Source: Brevibacillus brevis
GTDB taxonomy: Bacteria > Bacillota > Bacilli > Brevibacillales > Brevibacillaceae
Length of the DNA: 64,000 nt
Reading direction: 5' to 3'
Assembly: GCF_900637055.1 (NCBI RefSeq)
Contig: NZ_LR134338.1
Location: 4,181,001-4,245,000, forward strand
Position numbers and translations under genes: made by a program. Positions 1-9,363 of the stretch are shown piece after piece (the first letter of the stretch is position 1; the number at the start of each line of letters is the position of its first letter). The notes beneath the pieces were generated by a model that worked only from the letters and a program-made list of their open reading frames with translations, had not been told where the DNA came from and searched no databases.

Positions 1-1
1 A

Positions 2-1495
2 CGATTTATGGGGACAGAAAAAAGATACCAACTGGGAAGATATTCTCTTTCTGCGGAAGACCTTTCCTCCTTTGTGATTAAATCTTTGAAGGCGGATGCA
101 GAGGCTCATTTAGGGCACCCCGTTCACGAAGCGGTTATCAGTGTGCCTGCCTATTTCAACGACACACAACGCAAAGCGACCAAACGAGCAGCAGAGCTTG
201 CTGGCCTCAAAGTAGAGCGTTTGATCAGCGAACCGACTGCCGCCGCGATCTCATATGGACTCCATCAGGAGGAATCCGAGACACAATTCCTCGTATTCGA
301 CTTAGGTGGCGGTACGTTTGACGTTTCTATTTTAGAAATGTTTGAAGGTGTGATGGAAGTAAAATCAATCGCTGGTGACAACTTTTTGGGCGGCGAAGAC
401 TTTACCGATCTGATTGCCTCTTATTTTATAGAAGCTCATCGACTCGATATCAGCACGCTAGACAGCAAGACGCGTTCGTCCATCCACAAACAAGCTGAGT
501 TGTGCAAGCGCGCCTTGTTTTCCGACCAAGAAGGGAAAATGAGCGTCAATATCCAGGGAGAGCTGGTTGAAACAACTCTCAGCCGGAATCAGCTGGAAGA
601 TCTCGCATTTCCTCTGCTTCAACGACTGCGTCAGCCGATCGAGCGTGCTTTGCGAGACGCATCCATCTCACCTCGGGAACTGGACGCGATCGTGCTGATT
701 GGCGGAGCAACGCGGATGCCGCTTATCAAATCCATCGTAAGCAAAATCTTTGGGCGACTACCCTATTCCCATATTAATCCTGACGAGGCTGTCGCATTGG
801 GAACAGCGATTCAAGCAGCACTCAAGGAACGCAACGAGGCGTTAAACGAGCTTGTTTTGACAGATGTTTGCCCATACACACTCGGTACGGGTATTGTACA
901 AACCATGGCAAACGGCAAACACGAGGATGGCTACTTCTTTCCGATCATCGAGCGCAATACGCCAATCCCGGTCAGCAGGGTAGAACGGCTATACACCGTT
1001 CTCGATTATCAACGGGCTATTCTCGTTGACGTGTATCAAGGCGAAAGCCGCCGTGTCGAACATAACCTCAAGCTCGGCGAATTGAATGTAAAAGTTCCCC
1101 CTGCCAAAAAGGGCGAGGAGTCTATCGATGTTCGTTATACATATGACATCAACGGGATTCTCGAAGTCGAAGTGACTGTCGTCTCTACAGGAGTCAAAAC
1201 CAAGGCCGTCATCGAAAAAAATCCGGGTAGTCTATCAAAAAAAGAAATTGAGGAGCGTTTTCAAGCTCTTCAAAACATTAAGATCCACCCCAGAGAACGA
1301 ACCGAAAATCGATTGCTTCTGGCAAAAGGTGAGCGTATGTATGAGGAAGCGTTGGGCGAAGACCGTATGATCATTGCAAATTACTTACGCCGCTTCGAAA
1401 GTGTCCTCTCCACCCAAAATGAAAGAGACATCGCCAAAGCAGCAGAAGAATTGAAGCAGCAGCTGGACATGTTTGAAGGGTGGAATGAGTATTAA
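2..1495 (+). CDS. hscC: HscC-type Hsp70 chaperone, 5' truncated by window edge
   Basis: Partial Hsp70 ATPase. The frame is open from base 2, and the roughly 80 N-terminal residues carrying the first phosphate loop lie outside the window. Visible are the ATPase segments [34 protein letters not shown] (about residue 100) and [10 protein letters not shown] (about residue 230), followed by a short substrate-binding region. The segments [10 protein letters not shown] and [12 protein letters not shown] are typical of the HscC subfamily rather than DnaK, and the C-terminal lid is short. HscC proteins have narrow client ranges and work with dedicated J-proteins. The next gene encodes a J-protein and starts inside this gene's stop codon (TAATG), so the two are translationally coupled. 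Assignment to HscC is from remembered family features. Confidence 0.9.
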   Translation, partial: RFMGTEKRYQLGRYSLSAEDLSSFVIKSLKADAEAHLGHPVHEAVISVPAYFNDTQRKATKRAAELAGLKVERLISEPTAAAISYGLHQEESETQFLVFDLGGGTFDVSILEMFEGVMEVKSIAGDNFLGGEDFTDLIASYFIEAHRLDISTLDSKTRSSIHKQAELCKRALFSDQEGKMSVNIQGELVETTLSRNQLEDLAFPLLQRLRQPIERALRDASISPRELDAIVLIGGATRMPLIKSIVSKIFGRLPYSHINPDEAVALGTAIQAALKERNEALNELVLTDVCPYTLGTGIVQTMANGKHEDGYFFPIIERNTPIPVSRVERLYTVLDYQRAILVDVYQGESRRVEHNLKLGELNVKVPPAKKGEESIDVRYTYDINGILEVEVTVVSTGVKTKAVIEKNPGSLSKKEIEERFQALQNIKIHPRERTENRLLLAKGERMYEEALGEDRMIIANYLRRFESVLSTQNERDIAKAAEELKQQLDMFEGWNEY

Positions 1496-3507
1496 TGGGG
1501 ATTTGGGAGATTCTCGGGATTGAACCGACAGACAATCCTGCCCAGATAAAAAAGGCCTATGCCAAAAAGTTGAAGGTGCACAATCCGGAAGTTGATCCTG
1601 AAGGCTTTCAGCGATTGCGAGAGGCGTATGACCTCGCCCTGAAGTACACACGCAATACCAAGCGGAATCGTATGATCGAAGAAACGTCGGATCATGAATC
1701 GGAAGAAGAATCGGTTCCCCTTCAGCCTCCCAGCCAACGCTATGAGCTGGCGAATACCGATTCCATAGAAGAGCAGCCTAACTACGATCCACCGCAGCGA
1801 CTCACATTGTTTGACAGGTTTTTAGAGGAAACAACGCAAGAAGTAGCCTCTCAAGAAGAGATCCCTATTCCCCATCGGTACGATTTCACGGAGAGCTACG
1901 ATCATTCCGAACGCTCCATGAACCCCGATGATATGGTGGAGCGTTTTTTCCGCCGTACGCAAGAGCTGTACGATCACTATCACGAACGTATCCAGCTTGA
2001 AAACTGGCGTGAGCTGCTGAATGACGAGGCCATGTGGAATGTCGGCTGCCATCAACTCATCGATACGCGATTTCTCCACTTTTTAGAAGAACACTATCAC
2101 TTGCCCCATGAGGTGTGGAAACTGCTCGATTCCCATTTTCAATGGCGGGAGAAATCAGAAAAGCTCGTAAGCCAGCTTTCAGGACGTTTTGTCGCTTACC
2201 TGAACGGCCAGCTTAATCAGACCTTCACGCTGCGTTACCACTCTTTTGAGAATCGCGATGACTTGGATATTGAAGCATTCCTAGAATGGCGCAGCGATGC
2301 GTTATTTGCCCTCATGGAAAATGATTGGGAAACAGCTCAGAGCTATTTGGCAAAAGCCCATGCCCTGTACGCTCTTGACCCCGATTTGATCCGTTTACAG
2401 GGCGAATATTTTTTGCGAACCGGAAATAAGAATCGTGCCTTTCATACCTTTGATCAATTGATACGTCTTGATCCAGATAACATCGATGCGTATTTGTATC
2501 GTGCCCGGCTTTTCCTTGAAAAAGGAGATGCCGTGGATGCGATCAAAGATTGCGAGGAAATCCTCACTCGCATGCCAGAACTGTGGGACGCTCGCAGCTT
2601 GCTGGGGAAAGGCTATCTTCAGCTAGGCGAATGGGAGAAGGCTCAAGAGGTTTTTCAGGAGATGCTTTCACATAATCCCTCCGATATCGACGCGAAGATA
2701 TGCCTGACGCAAATACAATCACCGTTTGACAGGATGACCGAGCCAGCTGCGAACAAGCAAGCCAAAGCTACTAGGAGAAAAAACTTGCAAGCACTCGGGC
2801 TTCCTGGCAAGCTAGCAAGGTTCAAGCAATTTTTTGCCATCTACACGAGACGTAACATTTGGACGATTATTTTTCTCCTCCTGCTCCATTACGCTATGTT
2901 TGCAGTTGTATCCATGAAGCTGGAGATGACTTCGGAGCAGATGTTTGACTCATTGGTCAATAAGTTCAAGCCTGTCCATATTAAGACGATGGACGAGTTA
3001 AAACAAACTCCGCTTGGCTACCAGGTGGAATTTACATTGACCAAAGCGTCTTATATCCATATGCTCCGCGTCTATGACAAAGAAAAGCATCCCGAGCCAA
3101 CAGCCGAGTTCATGCCTGCTGCCAGAGCCGAAGAACGGGATCTGTTAAACTCTGACACCGGCTATGTAAGTGTGGGTTACCTGGATCAACAAGCGATTAT
3201 TGTCATTACGGACTACGACCATGCCAAAGAAATACATGACAAAAAATCCATTACGATGCAAGGAACACTCAAGGCCATACCGGATGGCGAGATGTTGCCT
3301 GTCATTGTGAATGCTTTGGACAAACGCAAGCACCCTCACAATGCGGTTCTCGTGACCGATACGTATATCAATGCCAAGCCTGACTTAGAAGAAAAAGGAT
3401 GGCCGGGATCATGGCTTCTGGGCATTCTCGCGATGATTTCCATGTTGTATTACATCCGCATCATTCGTGAGATTCCCAAAACTCGCAAAGCATTGACATT
3501 CCACTAA
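1495..3507 (+). CDS. J-domain/TPR membrane protein, HscC partner
   Basis: A 670-residue protein starting with a DjlB/DjlC-like J-domain (residues 1-50, segments LGIEPTDN, IKKAYAKKLK, DPEGFQRLREAYD). The usual His-Pro-Asp tripeptide that stimulates Hsp70 ATPase is replaced by His29-Asn-Pro-Glu. A charged linker follows, then tetratricopeptide-like helices at about residues 260-400. One membrane segment lies at about 457-480 and another at about 638-660, with some 160 residues between them that would be outside the cell if the N-terminus is cytoplasmic. It overlaps the hscC stop by one base. It probably recruits HscC to the membrane or to a TPR-bound client; the client cannot be read from the sequence. 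Confidence 0.85.
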   Translation: MGIWEILGIEPTDNPAQIKKAYAKKLKVHNPEVDPEGFQRLREAYDLALKYTRNTKRNRMIEETSDHESEEESVPLQPPSQRYELANTDSIEEQPNYDPPQRLTLFDRFLEETTQEVASQEEIPIPHRYDFTESYDHSERSMNPDDMVERFFRRTQELYDHYHERIQLENWRELLNDEAMWNVGCHQLIDTRFLHFLEEHYHLPHEVWKLLDSHFQWREKSEKLVSQLSGRFVAYLNGQLNQTFTLRYHSFENRDDLDIEAFLEWRSDALFALMENDWETAQSYLAKAHALYALDPDLIRLQGEYFLRTGNKNRAFHTFDQLIRLDPDNIDAYLYRARLFLEKGDAVDAIKDCEEILTRMPELWDARSLLGKGYLQLGEWEKAQEVFQEMLSHNPSDIDAKICLTQIQSPFDRMTEPAANKQAKATRRKNLQALGLPGKLARFKQFFAIYTRRNIWTIIFLLLLHYAMFAVVSMKLEMTSEQMFDSLVNKFKPVHIKTMDELKQTPLGYQVEFTLTKASYIHMLRVYDKEKHPEPTAEFMPAARAEERDLLNSDTGYVSVGYLDQQAIIVITDYDHAKEIHDKKSITMQGTLKAIPDGEMLPVIVNALDKRKHPHNAVLVTDTYINAKPDLEEKGWPGSWLLGILAMISMLYYIRIIREIPKTRKALTFH

Positions 3508-3527
3508 AGGAGGCAGAGAGAAGTTCC

Positions 3528-4247
3528 ATGACAAAAGAAGCAGAAAACGAAAAAGAGATCGACCCAAAGTTAAGCCGCTATTTGCATGCTCTCTCCTCTG
3601 TTTGTTTAAATCAGAAGCAGCTCGCGTATTATTTGGCAATCCACGAGTACAACCGCCTGCGCGATACGTTTTTGCGGCTTCGAATTGATAACAGATGGGA
3701 CACAGGGGATGCTGCCAAAACGAAAGAGCGCTTGACCTGGTTGCTGGAGCATGGGCGAAGAGCTGAATTTGATCAGCATCGTCACATATTATCTGCACTC
3801 AGCGCTGCCAATCGTTCCAGCTACATCCCGACCTTAAAAAAAGGCGACATGGAGTCAGCCCGGCAGTTGATCGTGTACTCGTACATGAACAGACTCCCAC
3901 ATGCCGGCATTGCCGCCTTCGATTACGCTTGGTATCTCATTATTTGCAAAGCAGGCGCCCAGCAGTCCTATCTTCCCAAGGCAGATGCCGTAGAAAGCAT
4001 GCTGGATGTAGCCAAGCGAATCCAACTCGCTTATTCGAGTTGGGAAGAGTATTTATTTGCCTATGCATGTGGTAATCTTTATGACGAAGCAGGCGCGTCC
4101 AAAAATACGAGTAAAGCAACCGAAGCTCATATTTTGAAGCTCCTGACGGGTAAGTACAGTCCGATCCGTGAATTTGACTGGAAGTTTGATCTAACACCTT
4201 ACCTGTCCTCACCTCAAGTAGCAATCGTGCCTTCTTTTAGCAGCTAA
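3528..4247 (+). CDS. DUF1266-family protein
   Basis: A 239-residue soluble protein with no signal peptide or membrane segment. An excellent Shine-Dalgarno (AAAGGAGG) precedes the ATG, 20 bases after the J-protein gene. The block LTWLLEHGRRAEFD (about residues 69-82) and the later AFDYAWYLIICKAG ... IQLAYSSWEEYLFAYACG (about 130-185) match the DUF1266 pattern I remember: a G-R-x-E-[FY]-D block, then an aromatic-rich helix ending in SSWEE[FY]. DUF1266 proteins (YbeR, YbeU) also sit beside hscC, djlB and djlC in E. coli. Molecular function is unknown; it is most likely a third component or regulator of the HscC system. Confidence 0.75.
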   Translation: MTKEAENEKEIDPKLSRYLHALSSVCLNQKQLAYYLAIHEYNRLRDTFLRLRIDNRWDTGDAAKTKERLTWLLEHGRRAEFDQHRHILSALSAANRSSYIPTLKKGDMESARQLIVYSYMNRLPHAGIAAFDYAWYLIICKAGAQQSYLPKADAVESMLDVAKRIQLAYSSWEEYLFAYACGNLYDEAGASKNTSKATEAHILKLLTGKYSPIREFDWKFDLTPYLSSPQVAIVPSFSS

Positions 4248-4249
4248 GC

Positions 4250-4315
4250 TTACGAAAAAACGTCTCCCTCGGACTTTTAGAGCCATGTCCAAAGGGAAAC
4301 GTTTTTTGTTTTTGT
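4250..4315 (+). terminator. Rho-independent terminator of the hscC operon
   Basis: Inverted repeat with arms AAAAAACGTCTCCCT and AGGGAAACGTTTTTT around a short spacer, followed by a T-rich tract. It lies directly after the DUF1266 gene. Confidence 0.7.
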
Positions 4316-4337
4316 ATCAAGCCTCGATGAGGTCGTT

Positions 4338-4904
4338 TTACGCCTTAACAGATATGTCCTTCACCATATGGCTCAATTTATGCCCGCTTACGAGCACTGT
4401 CCCGTCCTCACGATAGCCAAGCGATTCATACAGCTTGCGCGCACGTGGTTTTTCCTCGTCAACGAGCAAAGCGATTCGGTCATGCCCGCGCTGAATCGCT
4501 TCTTTTTCAAAAGCATCCAGCAGAAGTGATCCGATCCCCTTCCCTCTGCATGAGGAATCAACCGCGACAGAATCCAAATAAAATTCGTCATCTTTTGCTT
4601 CTTTTACAAGCGTAATCGTCTCACCAGTCAAACGCTGGACATGCTCAACGAAGGGGCGATCGAGCACCTCTGTTTGGCTCCCATGATAAAAGAGCGCCAG
4701 TCCTACCGGTACATCTCCATCCATGGCAATCACCGCGTTTTCGTAGCTGAGCCGGTTATTTTCCTTCGCAAAAAACTCCTCCATCATGCGAATCGCATCC
4801 GCTGCCTCCGTTGCACCTGTCAACGTATGCGCAATATCTCCAATGGCATCATAAATTAATGGAGCAGCAAAAGCTGCATCTGTGGGTTCCGCTTTGCGTA
4901 TCAT
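4338..4904 (-). CDS. GNAT family N-acetyltransferase
   Basis: A 188-residue acetyltransferase of the GNAT fold. The acetyl-CoA loop is visible as VDSSCRGKGIGSLLLDAFE, and the C-terminal segment ARKLYESLGYREDGT is typical of the family. The start was placed at the ATG preceded by AAGGAGGAAACAC; a longer open frame to 5027 lacks a ribosome-binding site. It stands alone, convergent with the hscC operon. The substrate cannot be inferred; an amine or a protein N-terminus are possibilities. Confidence 0.88.
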   Translation of the reverse strand: MIRKAEPTDAAFAAPLIYDAIGDIAHTLTGATEAADAIRMMEEFFAKENNRLSYENAVIAMDGDVPVGLALFYHGSQTEVLDRPFVEHVQRLTGETITLVKEAKDDEFYLDSVAVDSSCRGKGIGSLLLDAFEKEAIQRGHDRIALLVDEEKPRARKLYESLGYREDGTVLVSGHKLSHMVKDISVKA

Positions 4905-5090
4905 GTGTTTCCTCCTTGCGTTTCGAGCATTCGCACGACACGACTCGTTAGATTCTTTGTCTATCATGCACATTTTCATTGTGTCACAATCTGCCAAGCT
5001 GATCGAGCTTTCCCGAAGATCGTTCACAGATCAGCAACAATGAAACCGCTCTCATTTCCCAAAAGCCGTTTCCTCTTTTTTCGCATCGAC

Positions 5091-6155
5091 TTATCCAATC
5101 ATTTTTTCAATCGTCAGCTTGCGATCATGTCGTAAATCGAGGAATTCGCCCATTCGTCTTACCAACGGACGCATCGGTTCATCCTGATGAATAAGAATCA
5201 CTTCGACTTCTTCCCCGCTACTCAACCTCGCCTTCGCGCCTACGTACAGCAAGGCAATGTAGCGGACAAACTGCGCAACGATCTCCACGTTCAGCACCCC
5301 GCTACAGGCTTCCTTCCACAGGAGCTGTGCCGCCTCAAATGGGGACGTCCTCCCTTTGTACACCCGATCAGAGCAGATTGCATCAAACATGTCGGCAACA
5401 GCGAGCACCTGACATTCGATCGGAATGTTATCGCCTTTTCTTTGCTCCGGATAGCCAGACCCGTCGAGTCGCTCGTGATGCAGCAAGGCACACAATGCCA
5501 ACAGCTCAGACCCACCCTTCATCTCACGGATCATTTCATAGCCGTAGACGGTATGCTTCTTCATGATCGCAAATTCTTCTTCACTTAGCTTGCCTGGCTT
5601 AAGCAATATTTCCTTGGGTACCCTCATTTTTCCAATGTCATGCAAAAATCCAGCTGTCCCCATGAATGCTACTCGCTCTTCATCCCATTTCATCAAGCGA
5701 GCAATGAGCGAACAGAGAATGCCTACATTTATTGAATGCCGGTATGTATAGCTGTCTGCGCCCTCCAGTACGTACAAGTTCCGGAACAAACCCAAATGCT
5801 TCGTCGATTTTTCTGCAACATCAAAAAAGATGTTGGAAAAATGATCAAGACTCGGTGCCCCGCCAACTGTCAGTTCATCAAAGAGTAGTCTCGTTTTGTC
5901 GAGAGCTTGTACATAAGCAGCAACGATCTCAGAATCTGCCTCTAGTTGGAAAAGTTGAGAAGTAACATCCTCACCGGTTCCCTCCGTAAGACTCTGTATG
6001 ATGTCGACCTCACGGACTCGTTGCTTTTGCAATAGGATCACATGGGCAGGCGTGATCGTCGTATTTTGTCCCAGCAGCAGAATTCCTTGTTCCGTGTATA
6101 AATCAGCCGCTAATACTTGCCCAATCAGTGAGAGATCAACAGGTGCCAAAGGCAT
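5091..6155 (-). CDS. HD-GYP domain phosphodiesterase (c-di-GMP type)
   Basis: A 354-residue protein with a C-terminal HD-GYP domain. The metal motif HDIGK, the distal HHERLDGSGYP and the HTVYGYEMI segment are intact, which predicts hydrolysis of cyclic dinucleotides. The N-terminal ~120 residues (starting APVDLSLIGQVLAADLYTEQG) are the variable region often found ahead of HD-GYP and have no recognised sensor. ATG at 6155 was preferred because GGAAAGG lies 7 bases upstream; a TTG at 6191 is in frame but has no Shine-Dalgarno. It is divergent from the JAMM gene. Activity is inferred from motifs only. Confidence 0.88.
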   Translation of the reverse strand: MPLAPVDLSLIGQVLAADLYTEQGILLLGQNTTITPAHVILLQKQRVREVDIIQSLTEGTGEDVTSQLFQLEADSEIVAAYVQALDKTRLLFDELTVGGAPSLDHFSNIFFDVAEKSTKHLGLFRNLYVLEGADSYTYRHSINVGILCSLIARLMKWDEERVAFMGTAGFLHDIGKMRVPKEILLKPGKLSEEEFAIMKKHTVYGYEMIREMKGGSELLALCALLHHERLDGSGYPEQRKGDNIPIECQVLAVADMFDAICSDRVYKGRTSPFEAAQLLWKEACSGVLNVEIVAQFVRYIALLYVGAKARLSSGEEVEVILIHQDEPMRPLVRRMGEFLDLRHDRKLTIEKMIG

Positions 6156-6331
6156 ACAATCAACCTTTCCAGTCTCCGTCTTTTTACTCAAATTATAGAA
6201 AGGAAGAGGGTGAGTTACAATCTTTTTTTCGACAATTCATAACTTTGCTGGACACCGGGACATTTCACTTTTCGCATACATATGATATCAAGCAAATGTC
6301 AGTGGTTTTATCAAGGAGGGACGAATGTCTC

Positions 6332-6823
6332 ATGACGACGCTGTACATCACACCAAAAGCGTGGAAACAGATTGAGCAGGCCGTACGAAAAAAACCCTCG
6401 CTGGAAACAGGAGGGGTCATGATGGGATACCCACTTGGTGAGGATAGATGGGTCGTTACGTATGCAAGTGAACCAGGCCCAAATGCGATTCACCAGCCAC
6501 ATTCTATATTTTTCGATGATAGGCATCTCAATAAGCTCGTCCGCAAATTAAGCAGACATCGACAATGGAAATACATTGGTGATTGGCATAGCCATACGGT
6601 AAAGCGCCTATCTCCCAGCAAAGGTGATAAGAGAACCATTTGGGCAAAAGCGTCCCAATCCATGTACATGTCCTCCTCTCCCCTCATGCTGATCGTCGGA
6701 CTAGGGAAAAACGATCAAATTAACGCAAGAGGATTCATCCTCGGAAATACTCTTCGCGAGGTTGGGAAGATTGAGCTGTATGATCGGCAAGCTCAGCGAC
6801 AGCTCGGTGAAAAAGCTCCATAG
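6332..6823 (+). CDS. JAMM/MPN domain metalloprotease-like protein
   Basis: A 163-residue single-domain protein. It contains the complete JAMM signature: an upstream glutamate (LETGGVMMG, about residue 25) and H-x-H-x7-S-x2-D, seen as HSH TVKRLSP S KG D (about residues 87-100). Such proteins bind zinc and cleave isopeptide or peptide bonds; bacterial examples process small ubiquitin-like sulfur carriers or ubiquitin-like tags. No sulfur-carrier gene is adjacent. ATG at 6332 follows AAGGAGGG. Its 3' end overlaps the end of the convergent pbpI-like gene by 89 bases. The substrate is unknown. Confidence 0.82.
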   Translation: MTTLYITPKAWKQIEQAVRKKPSLETGGVMMGYPLGEDRWVVTYASEPGPNAIHQPHSIFFDDRHLNKLVRKLSRHRQWKYIGDWHSHTVKRLSPSKGDKRTIWAKASQSMYMSSSPLMLIVGLGKNDQINARGFILGNTLREVGKIELYDRQAQRQLGEKAP

Positions 6824-8561
6824 CCTGGTTTTTTCCCCAGCTCGGCTGATTTTCTGCCACGACACAAATGGCGTACCGCGGCTCTTCTAACGGAGCGTAT
6901 CCGAGGAACCACAGATGGTTGTTTCCATTCGCATCCCCGATTTGCGCAGTCCCGCTTTTGCCTGCCACCTGCCAAGCGGAATTCATGAGCATCTGTCCTG
7001 TTCCCTCTGTGACGACTTTGCGCATCATTTTTCGCAATTTATTGGCTGTGACGTAGTCAATGCCGTCCAAAGAGAGCTCCTGCTCTGGGAATGTATGGAA
7101 TGACTGACCATTTCGGTATGCGATCTCTTTTACCAGCCGTACCTGAGAGCTTTGACCGCCACGCAAAATCGTTACCATCATGTTGGCTGCTTGCAAGGGG
7201 GTAATCCGTACATCCCGCTGACCGATGGCGCTTTGAATCAGGACGCCTTCATCGTCGCGGGATACACCCTCTGCAAAGACTCTACCCGGCTCTTCGCCAT
7301 CCAGCTGCTTGAAGTTTTTGAGTTTATACAGATGAGGGGTAACATGCCCCACTGGAGTGGTCAAGCCCAGCTTTTTTGCATATTCCTCCAACTTTTCTCC
7401 GCCCACCATCTTGGCGATATGTGCGATCGCAATGTTGCAGGATTGGGCATACGCTTCTTCCAGTGTCACACTGCCGTGACCTTCTTTTTTCCAGCAGGAG
7501 AATTGGTACTTCCCGTACTCTCCTGTACATGTGAAACGGTCAATAGGTGAAACGATTCCTTCTGCCAAGGCTGCTGCTGTTACCACTGTTTTATAGACAG
7601 AACCAGGCGGGAGTTGTTTGAACGCGCGATTTTTCCAGTCACTTGTGTTTCCCGTAACATTCGTTTGATCATAAGTAGGGCGGCTAACAGCTGCAAGAAC
7701 ATCGGCTGTTTGTACGTCCAAAACGACGATACTGCCCTCTTTGAGACCTACTTGATCGGCTGCTGCCTCCATGCTTCGTTGGATCGCTGCATCCAAGGTA
7801 GTCGTTAATGACAACGGATAGTATTGATTCGACTGCTTCGTGTAGCGAATATCCAGCCCTCGGAGCGGTTGTCCGTGGCCATCTACATAATAGGACAAGA
7901 TAGACGGCTCTACTCCCTGTAAAAAACGGTCAAAGCTTCGCTCCAGACCTGATGCCCCCAGCGTGCTCTCGGCATTCATTTTGCCGCTGGTCCATTCATC
8001 TGGATACAGCTTCTGCACCATGCCGGGATTTTTATGGATAAAACCAATCAGATGCTTGGCTACTTCATCAGCGCGGTATCGCTCTGTCACCGCCAAGGCC
8101 ACAACTCCTGGGATGGCAAGTGCATTGATTTCCTCGGCCTGCCGCTCGGTGAGCATCACCAGCTTGCCTGACTCCTCTCGCATGAGCAGTGGTACTTTTG
8201 CCTTTTCCATGGTTTCCGACAGCCGTTCCTTGGATTCTCCGGTTATTTGAGCCAATCGCTGCAAGCCATCTGTTCCTTGCAGGCTCCCTCGCGCCAACGG
8301 GAACAAAATCAAGGCGAGATGCTCTTCTCCGGTAAAAGCGTACCCATTTCGATCCACGATGTCGCCACGCCCGCTATGCAACACGATGCTTTGCTGTCTT
8401 TGCTTTACTGCTGCCTTTACCAAATCAACGCCATGCCGAGAAAACCGATGGGGCGATCCGAGTTGAATCCACCACAAGCGCACGACCAAACCGAGCCATA
8501 ACAACGACATGGACAGCAATACAAGAAAGTGGCGTCTTTTGATTCGTCGATCCAGCTGCAT
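6735..8561 (-). CDS. pbpI: Class B penicillin-binding protein (PbpI-like transpeptidase)
   Basis: A 608-residue membrane-anchored transpeptidase with one N-terminal membrane helix (residues 11-32), a dimerisation/pedestal region and a C-terminal penicillin-binding domain. The three catalytic motifs are present: S321-V-Y-K324, S374-C-N376 and K535-S-G. The start ATG follows CCAGGGAGGGAATTCG. It is last in the trmR-udk-pbpI run, the position of yrrR (pbpI, PBP4b) in B. subtilis, which supports the symbol. It cross-links peptidoglycan outside the membrane; a sporulation or division role is possible but not shown here. Confidence 0.9.
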   Translation of the reverse strand: MQLDRRIKRRHFLVLLSMSLLWLGLVVRLWWIQLGSPHRFSRHGVDLVKAAVKQRQQSIVLHSGRGDIVDRNGYAFTGEEHLALILFPLARGSLQGTDGLQRLAQITGESKERLSETMEKAKVPLLMREESGKLVMLTERQAEEINALAIPGVVALAVTERYRADEVAKHLIGFIHKNPGMVQKLYPDEWTSGKMNAESTLGASGLERSFDRFLQGVEPSILSYYVDGHGQPLRGLDIRYTKQSNQYYPLSLTTTLDAAIQRSMEAAADQVGLKEGSIVVLDVQTADVLAAVSRPTYDQTNVTGNTSDWKNRAFKQLPPGSVYKTVVTAAALAEGIVSPIDRFTCTGEYGKYQFSCWKKEGHGSVTLEEAYAQSCNIAIAHIAKMVGGEKLEEYAKKLGLTTPVGHVTPHLYKLKNFKQLDGEEPGRVFAEGVSRDDEGVLIQSAIGQRDVRITPLQAANMMVTILRGGQSSQVRLVKEIAYRNGQSFHTFPEQELSLDGIDYVTANKLRKMMRKVVTEGTGQMLMNSAWQVAGKSGTAQIGDANGNNHLWFLGYAPLEEPRYAICVVAENQPSWGKNQAMELFHRAVAELADHTAQSSQPREEYFRG

Positions 8562-8667
8562 CGAATTCCCTCCCTGGCTTTTTTCACCAGTATTGCCGGA
8601 ATGTACGCGACAGAAACAACGAACAAAGAAAAAAGCACACCGATCGTCACGGTGCACTTTGCGGTGT

Positions 8668-9312
8668 TTATGATTGATTGGCGAATTGTTGCTTCTCCAA
8701 TAAAATATTGCTGATCTTGGTAGATAACAGATCCAATGCTACTCGGTTGTAGCCGCCCTCTGGGATGATGACGTCTGCATATCGCTTGGTCGGCTCAATA
8801 AACTGCAAATGCATCGGTCGAACAACGTTTAAGTACTGTGTCACGACAGAATCGAGGGAACGACCGCGCTCTTCGATATCACGTACGATTCGGCGTACAA
8901 TACGCACGTCCGAATCGGTATCGACGAATACCTTGATATCCATCAAATCACGAATCCGCTCATCCTCCAGAATCAGCATTCCTTCCAGAATGATGACATC
9001 CTTCGGGTCGACCTGGATTTGCTCCGGCTTGCGGTTATGGACCTTGAAGTCGTAGATCGGTTTTTGAATCGCTTTTCCTTGCAGCAGCTCCTGCAAATGC
9101 GCAAGCAACAAATCGTTGTCAAAAGCGAAGGGATGGTCGTAGTTCGTCAACGCCCGCTCTTCTGGGCTCAAATGGCTTTGATCCTTGTAGTAGGAATCCT
9201 GCTCAATCATCGTTACACTATCATTTTGGAACTGGCGGTACAGCTCCTTTGCTACAGTCGTTTTTCCAGAACCACTGCCTCCCGCTACCCCAATCAATAC
9301 GGGGTTACCCAT
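8668..9312 (-). CDS. udk: Uridine kinase
   Basis: A 214-residue cytosolic kinase of the pyrimidine salvage pathway that phosphorylates uridine and cytidine. The P-loop [12 protein letters not shown] is at residues 8-19. The following EQDSYYKD and NYDHPFAFD segments are diagnostic of Udk, as is the phosphate-binding [13 protein letters not shown]. Length is normal. It lies between trmR and pbpI. In B. subtilis two U32-peptidase genes and greA occupy parts of this interval; none is present here. Confidence 0.96.
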   Translation of the reverse strand: MGNPVLIGVAGGSGSGKTTVAKELYRQFQNDSVTMIEQDSYYKDQSHLSPEERALTNYDHPFAFDNDLLLAHLQELLQGKAIQKPIYDFKVHNRKPEQIQVDPKDVIILEGMLILEDERIRDLMDIKVFVDTDSDVRIVRRIVRDIEERGRSLDSVVTQYLNVVRPMHLQFIEPTKRYADVIIPEGGYNRVALDLLSTKISNILLEKQQFANQS

Positions 9313-9363
9313 GCTTCATGTCCCCTTCCTCATGATGCTTTACACGTTTACGACCCTATGTTT

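Noticed and set aside
4905-5027. N-terminal extension of the GNAT gene
   Set aside because: It lies upstream of a near-perfect ribosome-binding site and has no similarity to the acetyltransferase fold.
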